Source: Sporosarcina sp. P2
GTDB taxonomy: Bacteria > Bacillota > Bacilli > Bacillales_A > Planococcaceae
Length of the DNA: 64,000 nucleotides
Direction of reading: 5' to 3'
NCBI RefSeq assembly: GCF_002743255.1
Contig: NZ_PDYY01000001.1
Location: 124,001-188,000 of the forward strand
Positions 19,112-28,553 of the stretch are shown here, in pieces (positions within the stretch are counted from its first letter, which is position 1; every line of letters starts with the position of its first letter). Under the pieces are notes generated by a model, which saw only the letters and a list, made by a program, of their open reading frames with translations, did not search any database and was not told the DNA's origin. The translations under genes were made by a program, and so were the position numbers.

Positions 19112-19123
19112 GGAGGAATATTG

Positions 19124-21535
19124 ATGTTAGTATCAACAAATTGGTTAAGTAATTATGTAGATTGGAACGAACTGTCTGTAGAAGAACTGGCAGAAAAAAT
19201 TACTCGTGCTGGTATTGAAGTAGACGGCATCATAGATCGTTCATTCGGTATGGATAATATCGTCATTGGATACGTGAATAACTGTGTAAAACATCCTGAA
19301 GCGGATAAATTACATATATGTCAAGTCGATGTAGGTGGAGAAATTTCGCAAATTATTTGTGGAGCTCCAAATATCGCAGAGGGGCAACATGTCATTGTCG
19401 CACGTCCAGGGGCTATCTTGCCTGGCGGAATGAAAATCAAGAAAGCGAAACTTCGTGGTGAAGAATCCAACGGTATGATTTGTTCACTGCAAGAACTCGG
19501 TATAGAAGGGAAATTAGTTCCAAAAGCGTATGCTGAAGGAATCTATGTGTTACCGAATGACGTCCGTGCTGGAGATAGCGCATTGACGCATCTTGGTTTG
19601 TACGATCGTATTTTAGAATTTGATTTAACGCCAAACCGTTCTGATGCATTGAGTATGCTTGGTGTTGCGTATGAAGTAGGAGCGATTTTATCTAAAGATA
19701 TTAAACTGCCGGAAATTTCTTATTCAGCGTCTGCAGAAAAAGCTCAAAGCGTTTTGAAACTTTCCGTAGAAGCAACTGAAGACAATCCCATGTACGTAGC
19801 AAAAGTAGTGAAGAACGTGAAAGTTGCGGAATCACCTCAGTGGTTGCAAAACACGTTAATGTCAGCGGGTATTCGACCGCATAATAACGTGGTGGATATC
19901 ACGAACTATGTATTGATGGAATACGGACAGCCTCTACACGCATTTGACTATGACCGTCTTGAAACGAAAGAGATCGTCGTGCGTCATGCTCGTGAAGGTG
20001 AAAAAATGGTGACGCTTGATCAAGTGGAGCGTACATTGAATGACCAGCAACTAGTAATAACGAATGGTAAAGAGCCGGTCGCGCTTGCGGGTGTAATGGG
20101 CGGTGCGAATTCAGAAGTGCGCGAAGGTACCACAACGGTCGTTATCGAATCCGCTTATTTTGCACCAAGTTCTGTTCGACAAACATCCAAAGAAGTGGGC
20201 TTGCGCAGTGATGCAAGCACACGTTTTGAAAAAGGCGTTGACCCGAATCGTGTAGCAGAAGCAGCAGAACGAGCGGCACAAATGATGGCGGAACTTGCAG
20301 GTGGAGAAGTTCTTGAAGGATCCGTTACCTTTGACGAACTCGACAAAACACCCCAAAGAATCATTCTTTCGCCGGACTACGTGAATAATCGTCTAGGTAT
20401 GAAGATTGCTATGGATGAAATGAAAACGATTATGGATCGTTTGCAGATCCCGACGGACTTAATCAATGGCCAACTCGTGATGGATATTCCGACACGACGT
20501 CAAGATTTGAAAATCAAAGAAGATATGATTGAAGAAATCGCGCGCCTATATGGTTATGATGAAATACCGAAAACATTACCGATCGTGGAAAGTACACCAG
20601 GCGGATTGACACCGTATCAGGCGAAGCGTCGCATTGTTCGCAGATACCTTGAAGCGGCAGGTCTATCGCAAGCTTTGACGTATTCATTGGCTTCACCAAA
20701 AGATGCGCAAGCTTTCGCGTTGGAGACCGCTCCTGTGACGAAATTGCTTATGCCGATGAGTGAAGAGCGCAGTATTCTTCGCCAAAGCATCATTCCGCAC
20801 CTTCTTGATGCAACAACATATAACGTAGCTCGTCGAAATGAGTCGATTGCACTTTACGAAACAGGATCTGTTTTTCTTGGTATCGAAGAGGATGGTTTAC
20901 CGAAAGAAGTGGAACATGTTGCAGCAGCCTTGACTGGCAAATGGGTTCACCATGCATGGCAAGGCGAAACGAAGAAAGTCGACTTCTTTGTTATGAAGGG
21001 AATTGTAGAAGGATTGTTTGAGCAGTTAGGTTTGCATGAACGACTGCAGTTTACAAAAGCGACAGTGGATCAAATGCACCCAGGTCGTACAGCGACAGTA
21101 TGGTTAGACGATCAGTCAGTGGGTATTATCGGTCAAGTACACCCAACCGTTCAAAAACAACGTGACTTGCAGGAAACGTATGTCATGGAAATGAACTTGC
21201 AGGCTATTATGCAAACTGCAATAGAAGAGCTGTTGTATGAAGCTGTTCCACGCTATCCTTCCATCTCCCGTGATATTGCCTTAGTTGTCGATCGAGACAC
21301 AACTGCAGCGAACTTGGAGAAAATAATCCAGCAAGCAGGCGGTAAATTACTGAAGAAGGTTCAGCTGTTTGATTTATATGAAGGGAAGAACGTAGATGAA
21401 GGAACAAAATCCGTGGCGTTCTCTCTGACATACTTCGATCCTGAACGTACGTTGACGGATGAAGACGTCGTTAAGGCGCACAGTAAAGTACTGGATGCGT
21501 TAACTGTACAAGCAAACGCACAACTTCGATCATAA
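19124..21535 (+). CDS. pheT: phenylalanyl-tRNA synthetase beta subunit
   Basis: 803 residues, full length. Domains in order: N-terminal tRNA-binding OB fold (about 40-150, VNNCVKHPEADKLHICQVDVGG), B3/B4 editing domain (about 210-390), B5 domain (about 410-475), catalytic-like core, and the C-terminal FDX-ACB anticodon-binding domain (about 710-802, YPSISRDIALVVD). ATG at 19124 is chosen over the adjacent TTG at 19121: AGGAGG ends seven bases upstream. It forms the synthetase with PheS, and the B3/B4 domain proofreads Tyr-tRNA-Phe. Confidence 0.97.
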   Translation: MLVSTNWLSNYVDWNELSVEELAEKITRAGIEVDGIIDRSFGMDNIVIGYVNNCVKHPEADKLHICQVDVGGEISQIICGAPNIAEGQHVIVARPGAILPGGMKIKKAKLRGEESNGMICSLQELGIEGKLVPKAYAEGIYVLPNDVRAGDSALTHLGLYDRILEFDLTPNRSDALSMLGVAYEVGAILSKDIKLPEISYSASAEKAQSVLKLSVEATEDNPMYVAKVVKNVKVAESPQWLQNTLMSAGIRPHNNVVDITNYVLMEYGQPLHAFDYDRLETKEIVVRHAREGEKMVTLDQVERTLNDQQLVITNGKEPVALAGVMGGANSEVREGTTTVVIESAYFAPSSVRQTSKEVGLRSDASTRFEKGVDPNRVAEAAERAAQMMAELAGGEVLEGSVTFDELDKTPQRIILSPDYVNNRLGMKIAMDEMKTIMDRLQIPTDLINGQLVMDIPTRRQDLKIKEDMIEEIARLYGYDEIPKTLPIVESTPGGLTPYQAKRRIVRRYLEAAGLSQALTYSLASPKDAQAFALETAPVTKLLMPMSEERSILRQSIIPHLLDATTYNVARRNESIALYETGSVFLGIEEDGLPKEVEHVAAALTGKWVHHAWQGETKKVDFFVMKGIVEGLFEQLGLHERLQFTKATVDQMHPGRTATVWLDDQSVGIIGQVHPTVQKQRDLQETYVMEMNLQAIMQTAIEELLYEAVPRYPSISRDIALVVDRDTTAANLEKIIQQAGGKLLKKVQLFDLYEGKNVDEGTKSVAFSLTYFDPERTLTDEDVVKAHSKVLDALTVQANAQLRS

Positions 21536-21544
21536 AAAATAAGC

Positions 21545-21576
21545 AGGCTACCTATCAGTTTTCTGACAGGTAGCCT
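21545..21576. terminator. bidirectional terminator between pheT and rnhC
   Basis: AGGCTACCTATCAG (21545-21558) pairs with CTGACAGGTAGCCT (21563-21576) apart from one mismatch, flanked by A on the left and T on the right. Confidence 0.82.
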
Positions 21577-21598
21577 ACTTTATTTCACCGCAATCATA

Positions 21599-22519
21599 TT
21601 ATTTTTTATATGCGAGATTCAATGCCTTTTGTGTATTGGCGAAATGTACTTTCGTGATGCTGTGTAGGAATGGTTCTCCTTTTTTACGGATGATTTGACA
21701 AGCTATTTGATCAACTTTGGGTCCAGCCCCTTTAGGTAATGTGACACCAGCTTTTGTACTTAATTGATCCATTGCTTCAAGGAATGCGACTCGTGCCAGT
21801 ATAGAGGCAATAGCTACTGAGACGTGGAGGTTTTCAGCTTTTGTCGAGAAAAATACTTTGTCTCGAATAATAGAAGATTCATCTTTTAAATAATTATAGT
21901 AAACACGTCGTTCCGCGAACTGATCAATAAGAATATGTTCTGGTAAAACAGGATGCATCTGATCCAGTACTTGCTGAAGTGCTTGGTTATGAAGAATAGC
22001 TTTGATCTTACCTTGCGACCATCCTCTACTTTGGATTTCATTATATTTGATAGTATCGAGTGTCAGTACGGAGTAAGTTACAACTCGTTTCAAATCCTCC
22101 GCGATGTGTTGCATATACGCATCTGTAAGTTGTTTGGAATCTTTTACGCCTAGTTCTTTTACCAATTCAATTTGGTCACTACGAACAAAACAAGCAGCTA
22201 CAGTAACCGGACCGAAGAAATCGCCTGTACCTGTCTCATCTGAGCCGAGAACGGATAGCGATGCAAAATTTGCAGGTAATGTATCTCCTTTTGCTCCAGA
22301 TGGTGTCACTTTCGTTACAGTCCCCCAGCGTGCAGCTTCTCTGTCTGCACCTGCACCTTGAAACAACACTTTTCCGGACCGGTAAGCAGTAATGGACGTA
22401 TCGGCAATCTTAGCTGCAAAAATGACACCTGGTGCATTACGGGTAACTTTATTTGTTTCATAGAAGCGAAGTACTTTCGGTATTTCTTTTTCAGACAGGA
22501 CAATGACCTGATTACTCAT
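21599..22519 (-). CDS. rnhC: ribonuclease HIII
   Basis: 306 residues. An N-terminal TBP-like substrate-binding domain (about 1-85) precedes the RNase H fold, which opens with SVLGSDETGTGDFFGP near 90-105, the motif carrying the first catalytic Asp-Glu pair; further acidic residues are in LGVKDSKQLTD and ILIDQFAE. RNase HIII removes RNA from RNA-DNA hybrids. It is convergent with pheT and divergent from zapA, the same arrangement as in B. subtilis. Confidence 0.94.
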   Translation of the reverse strand: MSNQVIVLSEKEIPKVLRFYETNKVTRNAPGVIFAAKIADTSITAYRSGKVLFQGAGADREAARWGTVTKVTPSGAKGDTLPANFASLSVLGSDETGTGDFFGPVTVAACFVRSDQIELVKELGVKDSKQLTDAYMQHIAEDLKRVVTYSVLTLDTIKYNEIQSRGWSQGKIKAILHNQALQQVLDQMHPVLPEHILIDQFAERRVYYNYLKDESSIIRDKVFFSTKAENLHVSVAIASILARVAFLEAMDQLSTKAGVTLPKGAGPKVDQIACQIIRKKGEPFLHSITKVHFANTQKALNLAYKK

Positions 22520-22652
22520 TTATTTATCCACCTCTCGGAATAATCTATTCCTTAGTATACCTGAAATTAGAGTCCCTTATGAAAGATCATGTCTGAATTT
22601 CGAACCTCGTGTCAATAAGAGGCGTAATTGATTCACAAGTAATTGATTTTCA

Positions 22653-22661
22653 TGGTATGAT
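22653..22661 (+). promoter_or_regulatory. candidate extended -10 promoter for zapA-cvpA
   Basis: TGGTATGAT, with TG one base before a -10-like TATGAT (22656-22661), 31 bases upstream of the zapA start. No good -35 is seen at 17 bases, so this is tentative. Confidence 0.4.
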
Positions 22662-22692
22662 TATGTGAGGGTTTTTAGGGGGAGGGCATAAA

Positions 22693-22953
22693 ATGGCGGA
22701 CAATAAAAAAGCAAGAGTGACAGTTGAAATCTACGGACAAACATATACGGTTGTTGGTACGGAACCTTCTTCACATGTGCGTTATGTAGCCTCGCTCGTT
22801 GACGAAAAAATGCGCGAAATCAGTAAGCATAATCGACATCTCGACAGTAAAAGGATTGCTGTCCTGACGGCGGTAAATAATGTGCATGAATTTCTAAAAT
22901 TACAAGAAAGAGTAAAAGAATTAGAAGATGAAGTGAAAAAAATGAAGGGTTGA
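22693..22953 (+). CDS. zapA: cell division protein ZapA
   Basis: 86 residues. The first half (VTVEIYGQTYTVVGTEP) forms the ZapA beta-structure and the second half is a long coiled coil (VHEFLKLQERVKELEDEVKKM). ZapA promotes bundling of FtsZ and stabilises the division ring. GGGGGAGGG precedes the ATG. It is followed after ten bases by the cvpA-like gene, the same order as in B. subtilis (zapA-yshB). Confidence 0.92.
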   Translation: MADNKKARVTVEIYGQTYTVVGTEPSSHVRYVASLVDEKMREISKHNRHLDSKRIAVLTAVNNVHEFLKLQERVKELEDEVKKMKG

Positions 22954-22963
22954 GGTTCAAAAT

Positions 22964-23503
22964 ATGATAGATTTACTCATTATTTTACTGCTTTTAGGGG
23001 GCTTAATAGCGGGCTTTAGACGCGGGTTCATCGTACAGCTCATCCATATGTTAGGATTGATTGTATCGGTAATCGTAGCGTATAAGTTCTACAAGCCCTT
23101 TGCAGAAAAATTAATATTATGGATACCCTATCCGGGGGCGACTGCAGCAGATACGCTGAGCTGGACATTCGAAAATTTGGATATGGATATGACGTTTTAT
23201 CGGTTGATCGCATTTATTTTAATTTTTGTCGGAATGAAGCTGGTTTTGCAATTAGTTGGTTCCATGTTGGACTTCATAAAGCATATTCCGATTCTAGGTT
23301 TCGGTGCGCGTCTCGTTGGCGCAGGACTGGGCTTCATTGAATTCTACGTAATCATCTTTTTTGTATTATCTTTACTTGCGATGCTTCCCGTTGAAGTCAT
23401 TCAAAACTCAGTAGGTCATTCATTGCTGGCAAAAGCGATATTCGAACATACGCCAATTATTTCCTCGGCAATAAAAAATTGGTGGTTCGTTTATATAGGT
23501 TAA
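22964..23503 (+). CDS. CvpA family membrane protein (YshB-like)
   Basis: 179 residues with four to five hydrophobic segments. The start MIDLLIILLLLGGLIAGFRRGF and the later SMLDFIKHIPILGFGARLVGAGLGF follow the CvpA (colicin V production) family pattern. The molecular role of the family in Gram-positive bacteria is not settled; in B. subtilis the homologue lies in the same place between zapA and polX. A terminator hairpin lies 32 bases after the stop. Confidence 0.82.
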   Translation: MIDLLIILLLLGGLIAGFRRGFIVQLIHMLGLIVSVIVAYKFYKPFAEKLILWIPYPGATAADTLSWTFENLDMDMTFYRLIAFILIFVGMKLVLQLVGSMLDFIKHIPILGFGARLVGAGLGFIEFYVIIFFVLSLLAMLPVEVIQNSVGHSLLAKAIFEHTPIISSAIKNWWFVYIG

Positions 23504-23535
23504 CGCTCGTAAATAATGTACTGTACATATGAACC

Positions 23536-23566
23536 AAAAGCTTCCCGAACGCGTGGAAGCTTTTTT
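23536..23566 (+). terminator. terminator between cvpA and polX
   Basis: AAAAGCTTCC (23536-23545) and GGAAGCTTTT (23555-23564) plus two further T. It lies inside an in-frame extension of polX, arguing that polX begins downstream. Confidence 0.75.
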
Positions 23567-23588
23567 AACAGAGTGGGAGGTTACGAAC

Positions 23589-25295
23589 TTGAATAAAAAG
23601 ACTATAATTCGTACGTTTGAAAAAATTGCATTATATATGGAGTTACTTGGAGAAAACCATTTTAAGGTAGCAGCATTCAGGAAAGCCGCTTCAATTCTGG
23701 AATTGGACACGAGAAGTCTCGCTGAGATGGATGATATCCTATCGTTGAAAGGAATCGGTAAAGGAACCGGTGCGGTCATAACTGATTTGATGGAAAAAGG
23801 AACTTCCGATGTATTAATGGAGCTTGAGGAGAAGGTGCCAAAAGGTTTGATTCCTCTCTTGAATATTCCTGGATTGGGTGGGAAGAAAATAGCCAAACTA
23901 CGGGAAGCATTGGATATAGATTCGGTCGAATCACTTCAAGCAGCTTGTGAAAGACAAGAGGTAAGCAAAGTTCCGGGATTCGGCAAAAAGACAGAGGAGA
24001 ACTTATTGCGTGAAATAGAAATACTTGCAAATCGTTCCGGCAAGACCCCAATTTGGCAAGTGGCTAAAATCGTTGATATTGTTCAGGCTGAATTACAGTT
24101 GATTGAGGAAATTCAGAAGTATCAAGTGGCTGGGAGTTATCGTAGGCGCGAAGAAGAAAGTTCAGATGTAGACTGGATTCTCGTAACTGACGAACCCCAA
24201 ATTGTTCGTGAAAAAATATTGGCTGCGTTACCGATCGAAAAAGTGATTGCAGCAGGCGATGCTAAACTGTCAATTACGCTTGATACAGTAAGTCCAATCG
24301 ATGCGGATTTTCGCTTTGTAACTGAAGAGCAATTTGCGACGGCACTTCATCACTTTACCGGCTCTGCCGCGCATAATATACGGATGCGCCAGTTGGCTAA
24401 AAAACGTAAAGAGAAAATCAGTGAATACGGCGTGGAAGATGAAGCAGGACATGTGCAGACGTTTGCTAGTGAAAAAGAATTTTTTGCTCATTTTGATTTG
24501 CCATTCATTCCGCCAAGCATTCGCAAGGACGGAACGGAACTTGATCGTGTAAAGGAGATTTCTACACTTGTCACACCTGAACTAATCCGTTCCGATCTTC
24601 ATATGCACACCACTTGGTCAGATGGTGGACATTCTATAGAAGAGATGGTGGAGGCTTGCCGTGCAAAAGGCTATTCACATCTGGTCATTACCGATCATTC
24701 GCATTATTTAAAAGTAGCAAATGGTTTAACACCTGAGCGTTTATTGAAGCAAATTGAGGAAATTCGTGAAGTGAATGCGTTGTATGATGACATTGAGGTA
24801 TTCTGTGGAACCGAGATGGATATTCTTCCGGACGGGACATTAGATTTTGATGATGAGATCCTAAAGCAACTGGATTTTGTCATTGCGTCTATTCACTCTA
24901 GTTTTAATCAACCGCAGGATCAGATTATGGAGCGTCTGCATGCTGCATGTAAAAATCCACACGTGCACATGATCGCCCATCCAACAGGTCGTATTATTGG
25001 TCAACGTGAAGGATATAATCCGGATATCGAGCAGCTCATCAAGTGGGTGAGTGAATATGGTAAAATTCTTGAAGTGAACGCAAGTCCATATCGTTTAGAT
25101 TTGCGCACAGCACACGTAATACAAGCAATGGAAGCGGGCGTCAATATTGCAATCAATACAGATGCGCACGCGACAGAACAACTTGATATTATGCCGATTG
25201 GCGTGGAATATGCACAAAAAGCTTGGCTTCCTGCTGAGCAGGTAGTTAACACATGGCCGCTTGAAACATTTATTGAGAAAGTGATTCGTAAATGA
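23589..25295 (+). CDS. polX: DNA polymerase X family protein with PHP domain
   Basis: 568 residues. N-terminal helix-hairpin-helix and polymerase-beta-like palm (about 1-315, with GSYRRREEESSDVDWILV carrying the metal-binding aspartates), then a PHP phosphoesterase domain from about 335 opening with SDLHMHTTWSDG and containing ITDHSHY, AHPTGR and NTDAHAT. PolX fills short gaps in base excision repair and the PHP part acts as an exonuclease. TTG 23589 is chosen because GTGGGAGG lies eight bases before it and the protein then aligns with B. subtilis PolX; an in-frame ATG at 23529 precedes a terminator. Confidence 0.92.
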   Translation: MNKKTIIRTFEKIALYMELLGENHFKVAAFRKAASILELDTRSLAEMDDILSLKGIGKGTGAVITDLMEKGTSDVLMELEEKVPKGLIPLLNIPGLGGKKIAKLREALDIDSVESLQAACERQEVSKVPGFGKKTEENLLREIEILANRSGKTPIWQVAKIVDIVQAELQLIEEIQKYQVAGSYRRREEESSDVDWILVTDEPQIVREKILAALPIEKVIAAGDAKLSITLDTVSPIDADFRFVTEEQFATALHHFTGSAAHNIRMRQLAKKRKEKISEYGVEDEAGHVQTFASEKEFFAHFDLPFIPPSIRKDGTELDRVKEISTLVTPELIRSDLHMHTTWSDGGHSIEEMVEACRAKGYSHLVITDHSHYLKVANGLTPERLLKQIEEIREVNALYDDIEVFCGTEMDILPDGTLDFDDEILKQLDFVIASIHSSFNQPQDQIMERLHAACKNPHVHMIAHPTGRIIGQREGYNPDIEQLIKWVSEYGKILEVNASPYRLDLRTAHVIQAMEAGVNIAINTDAHATEQLDIMPIGVEYAQKAWLPAEQVVNTWPLETFIEKVIRK

Positions 25296-25311
25296 AAGGG
25301 AGTGTAAGACA

Positions 25312-27669
25312 TTGGAAAAACGTGTCTTAAAAACACTTGAATTTGATAAAATTATACAACAAGTAGCGGCACAATGTACGTCCATTGCAGGCCGTGCACA
25401 TATAGAGCAATTGGTACCTTCAAAAAATCTCGAAGATGTCACTCGGTTACTTGAGGAAACAGATGAAGGGTTGGCACTTTTACGTATCCGAGGGAATGTC
25501 CCAATGGGTGGAATCCATGATATTCGATCCCATGCTAAACGCGCACAAATTGGTGGAATGTTAAGCGCAATGGAGCTAGTGGAAATTGCAGATACGATCC
25601 GTGCTAGCAGAATTCTTCGTCAGTTTTTAGAAGCTGTTGCGACTGAAGGCGAGATCTCTATTCCTCATTTAATCGCGCGTAAAGAAGCGATGCCGATCTT
25701 GACAGCGATTGAACATGAAATCAATGCAGCAATCGATGATAATGGTCGAGTGATGGACAGTGCTTCATCCGCGTTACGTTCGACTCGTCAAGGCTTACGA
25801 ATCCAAGAAAGTCGCGTACGTGAACGTCTTGAAAGTTATACAAGAGGGAAGAACGCGTCGAAAATGCTGTCTGACGCAATCGTTACGATGCGTAATGATC
25901 GTTACTGTATTCCTGTTAAAGCAGAATATCGATCCCATTATGGCGGTGTAATTCACGATATGTCATCATCTGGTCAAACACTATTCATCGAGCCAGATGC
26001 AGTCGTTCAGGCAAATAACGAGATTCGTGAACTGAAAATTAAAGAGCGGGAAGAAATCGAAAAGATTTTACTAGCCTTATCGGCCAGTGTGCAAGAAATC
26101 GCTCATGAGCTATTCACATTAGTGCAGCTATTGGCAGAAGTGGATGTTATTTTAGCGAAAGCTAAGTACGGTACTGCCAATAAATGCACAAAACCAGCAG
26201 TTAACGCAGATGGCTATATGCGCCTCTCTAAAGCGCGTCACCCGCTTCTGCCAATTAATGAAGCGGTAGCGAATACGATTGAATTTGGCAACGACATCAC
26301 AACGATTGTGATCACCGGTCCGAATACAGGTGGTAAGACAGTAACGCTGAAAACAGTGGGACTTTGCACGTTAATGGCACAATCAGGCCTGCCAATACCT
26401 GTTCTTGATGGTTCTGAAATTGCCGTCTTTGATTCGATTTATGCGGATATCGGGGATGAGCAATCGATTGAACAGAGTTTGAGTACATTTTCCTCTCATA
26501 TGGTCAACATCGTGAATATATTAAAGAAGTTCGATGATCGTTCTCTATTGTTATTCGATGAATTAGGCTCAGGGACGGATCCTCAAGAAGGTGCTGCTCT
26601 TGCTATATCTATTCTCGATGAAGTACATGGTACTGGCGCACGTGTAATGGCGACAACTCATTATCCAGAATTAAAAGCGTATAGTTTTAACCGGGCAGGT
26701 GTTGCCAATGCGAGTGTTGAATTCGACATTGATACGTTGAGTCCGACGTATCGTTTACTAATCGGTGTACCGGGACGAAGTAATGCGTTTGAAATTTCCA
26801 AACGATTAGGTTTACAAAGTCATGTAATAGATCGTGCAAAGAGTTTCACAGGAGAAGATCGTGGAGAAGTAGATTCGATGATCGCCTCTCTTGAAACGAG
26901 CCGCGTACAATCCGAAAAAGATGCTGAACGTACACATGACGTACTTTTGGAAACAGAGAAGTTGAAAAAAGAATTACACGATAAACTCCAAGAATTCGAG
27001 GAGCAAAAAGACCGTTTAACAGAAGCAGCCAAAGAAAAAGCGAAAAAAATTGTGGATCAAGCCAAAACGGAGTCCGAAGCGGTTATTTCAGACTTACGTG
27101 CTCTACGGTTGAATGCAGGAGCCAGTGTTAAGGAGCATGAGTTAATTGAAGCTCGTAAACGATTGGAAGACGCTAGGCCTGAAGAAAAGAAAAAGAAAGC
27201 TATTAAAGCGCAAGCAGGACCACGTCCGTTACAACAAGGGGACGAAGTAAAAGTACTCGCGTATGGACAAAAAGGGACACTTGTTGAAAAAGTATCAGAT
27301 AATGAGTGGATTGTTCAAATTGGTATTTTGAAGATGAAATTACCTGAGTCCGGATTGCAATATACGAAGCCTGAAAAAGAAAAGAAACATGTGACAGTGT
27401 CAGCAGTAAAAGGCCGTTCTGAGCATGTGAAAATGGAGCTCGATTTACGTGGTGAACGATATGAAGATGCTCTTGCGCGCACTGAAAAGTATATTGATGA
27501 TGCGTTATTGTCCAACTACCATCAAGTGAATATTATTCACGGTAAAGGAACGGGAGCACTTCGGCAAGGTGTTCAACAATATTTGAAAAAACATTCACGC
27601 GTGAAATCCTATCGCTTTGGTGAGGCAGGCGAAGGCGGAAGTGGCGTTACTGTAGTAGAATTAAAATAA
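25312..27669 (+). CDS. mutS2: endonuclease MutS2
   Basis: 785 residues. Clamp and lever regions lead to the ATPase domain with Walker A GPNTGGKT near 337 and LLFDELGSGTDPQEGAAL near 413; a long coiled coil (about 520-630) and a C-terminal Smr nuclease domain (LDLRGERYEDAL near 706, HGKGTGALRQGV near 743) follow. MutS2 differs from mismatch-repair MutS; in Bacillus it acts in ribosome rescue and antirecombination. The start is TTG at 25312 behind GAAAGGGAG, 16 bases after polX, so the two are probably co-transcribed. Confidence 0.95.
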   Translation: MEKRVLKTLEFDKIIQQVAAQCTSIAGRAHIEQLVPSKNLEDVTRLLEETDEGLALLRIRGNVPMGGIHDIRSHAKRAQIGGMLSAMELVEIADTIRASRILRQFLEAVATEGEISIPHLIARKEAMPILTAIEHEINAAIDDNGRVMDSASSALRSTRQGLRIQESRVRERLESYTRGKNASKMLSDAIVTMRNDRYCIPVKAEYRSHYGGVIHDMSSSGQTLFIEPDAVVQANNEIRELKIKEREEIEKILLALSASVQEIAHELFTLVQLLAEVDVILAKAKYGTANKCTKPAVNADGYMRLSKARHPLLPINEAVANTIEFGNDITTIVITGPNTGGKTVTLKTVGLCTLMAQSGLPIPVLDGSEIAVFDSIYADIGDEQSIEQSLSTFSSHMVNIVNILKKFDDRSLLLFDELGSGTDPQEGAALAISILDEVHGTGARVMATTHYPELKAYSFNRAGVANASVEFDIDTLSPTYRLLIGVPGRSNAFEISKRLGLQSHVIDRAKSFTGEDRGEVDSMIASLETSRVQSEKDAERTHDVLLETEKLKKELHDKLQEFEEQKDRLTEAAKEKAKKIVDQAKTESEAVISDLRALRLNAGASVKEHELIEARKRLEDARPEEKKKKAIKAQAGPRPLQQGDEVKVLAYGQKGTLVEKVSDNEWIVQIGILKMKLPESGLQYTKPEKEKKHVTVSAVKGRSEHVKMELDLRGERYEDALARTEKYIDDALLSNYHQVNIIHGKGTGALRQGVQQYLKKHSRVKSYRFGEAGEGGSGVTVVELK

Positions 27670-27732
27670 ATGAAACCTTTCAGCTGCTTGAATCGTATGA
27701 CAAGCTATAGAACATAAGGAAGGTGTAGCGTT

Positions 27733-28146
27733 ATGAATCATACGGGTTTTTGGAGTCATCCATTAGTTGAGACGGCCGGGTATTTCAGTGTCGTTACACT
27801 GTGCTTGATCGTATCGATGGTGCTATTTGAAATTGTAACAAAATATAAAAACTGGGAAGAGATCCGTAAAGGAAACTTGTCAGTGGCGATGGCGACAGGC
27901 GGAAAGATATTTGGTGTCGCAAATATTTTCCGCTATTCTATCGAGCAACACAATAGTCTGCCGCAGATGATGGGCTGGGGCTTATTCGGCTTCCTGCTTC
28001 TCGTCTTTGCCTATTTGCTGTTCGAATTCCTGACACCGAAGTTTAAGGTAGACGAGGAGATCCAAGCGGACAACCGCTCCGTCGGCTTCATCTCGCTCTG
28101 CATTTCGGTCGGACTGTCATTCGTCATCGGCGCCAGTATTTCATAG
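27733..28146 (+). CDS. DUF350 family membrane protein (YshE-like)
   Basis: 137 residues, four predicted membrane helices, matching the DUF350 protein YshE found at the same position in B. subtilis. Function unknown. An internal segment KGNLSVAMATGGKIFGVANIF (about 53-73) is the conserved part of this family. The 3' half of the gene (from about 27960) is clearly richer in G and C than the 5' half and the neighbours, which may mark a recombined segment. AGGAAGGTG precedes the ATG. Confidence 0.75.
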   Translation: MNHTGFWSHPLVETAGYFSVVTLCLIVSMVLFEIVTKYKNWEEIRKGNLSVAMATGGKIFGVANIFRYSIEQHNSLPQMMGWGLFGFLLLVFAYLLFEFLTPKFKVDEEIQADNRSVGFISLCISVGLSFVIGASIS

Positions 28147-28159
28147 GAGACCGCATATT

Positions 28160-28246
28160 ATGGAAAGATTAATTAAAATATTATTAGTAGTCTGTGTACT
28201 CTTCGTCCTAATCGGAGTATACTGGCTCGTCACCAACACACCCTGA
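28160..28246 (+). CDS. 28-residue small membrane protein
   Basis: A short frame of 28 codons beginning at ATG 28160, with AGGAGA nine bases upstream and starting 13 bases after the DUF350 stop. The product is a single hydrophobic helix (LLVVCVLFVLIGVYWLV) with a basic N-terminus (MERLIKI) and ends in TNTP. Its stop codon lies inside the loop side of a terminator stem, as is usual for the last gene of an operon. It looks like a genuine small membrane protein translated with the DUF350 gene; no function can be assigned. Confidence 0.6.
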   Translation: MERLIKILLVVCVLFVLIGVYWLVTNTP

Positions 28247-28268
28247 CCTCGGTCTTGGTGTGTTTTTT
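28235..28268 (+). terminator. terminator after the small membrane protein
   Basis: AACACACC (28235-28242) and GGTGTGTT (28257-28264), then TTTT. Confidence 0.85.
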
Positions 28269-28451
28269 AGTAGTTGAATTGTAGAAGATCAAAACCAAGC
28301 GGAGGATAGTTATGTAGTGTTTACGAAAGGATTGAAGCGTTCCCTCCGAAGCGCAAATCCCCTCCCGTATTCCATGTCCAGCCTCTCCATTTCTTGAAAA
28401 TGTATAATAGCAATCACACTCACATAGACTAAGAGGCATGTATATAGATAA
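28269..28451. other. non-coding stretch upstream of the lcfA promoter
   Basis: No frame with a ribosome site and no clear repeat was seen. The part next to lcfA (from 28452) holds the operator and promoter listed separately. Confidence 0.5.
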
Positions 28452-28465
28452 ATAAAGCGCTTTCA
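28452..28465 (+). promoter_or_regulatory. candidate CRE site (CcpA) upstream of lcfA
   Basis: ATAAAGCGCTTTCA matches 12 of 14 positions of the catabolite-responsive element TGWAANCGNTNWCA. It ends eight bases before the -35 of the lcfA promoter. In B. subtilis the equivalent operon is known to be under CcpA as well as FadR. Confidence 0.6.
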
Positions 28466-28473
28466 TATTTATC

Positions 28474-28502
28474 TTGTAAACTAATTAGTTTATCGATATA
28501 CT
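28474..28502 (+). promoter_or_regulatory. sigma-A promoter of lcfA
   Basis: TTGTAA (28474-28479) and TATACT (28497-28502) with a 17-base spacer. The spacer contains the palindrome AAACTAATTAGTTT, which could be an operator. Confidence 0.65.
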
Positions 28503-28553
28503 AATGAACAAGGAATATTCAAACAATTATATCACGATAAAGGAGTTGTAAAG

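Noticed and set aside
23529..23588. Longer polX beginning at ATG 23529
   Set aside because: A terminator hairpin lies within this extension, and the TTG at 23589 has the better ribosome site and matches the usual PolX N-terminus.
28230..28466. Minus-strand 78-codon frame upstream of lcfA
   Set aside because: It covers the terminator, the CRE-like site and non-coding sequence, has no ribosome site, and resembles nothing known.
28505..28525. FadR box in front of lcfA
   Set aside because: TGAACAAGGAATATTCA matches the FadR consensus only loosely and has the wrong dyad spacing.
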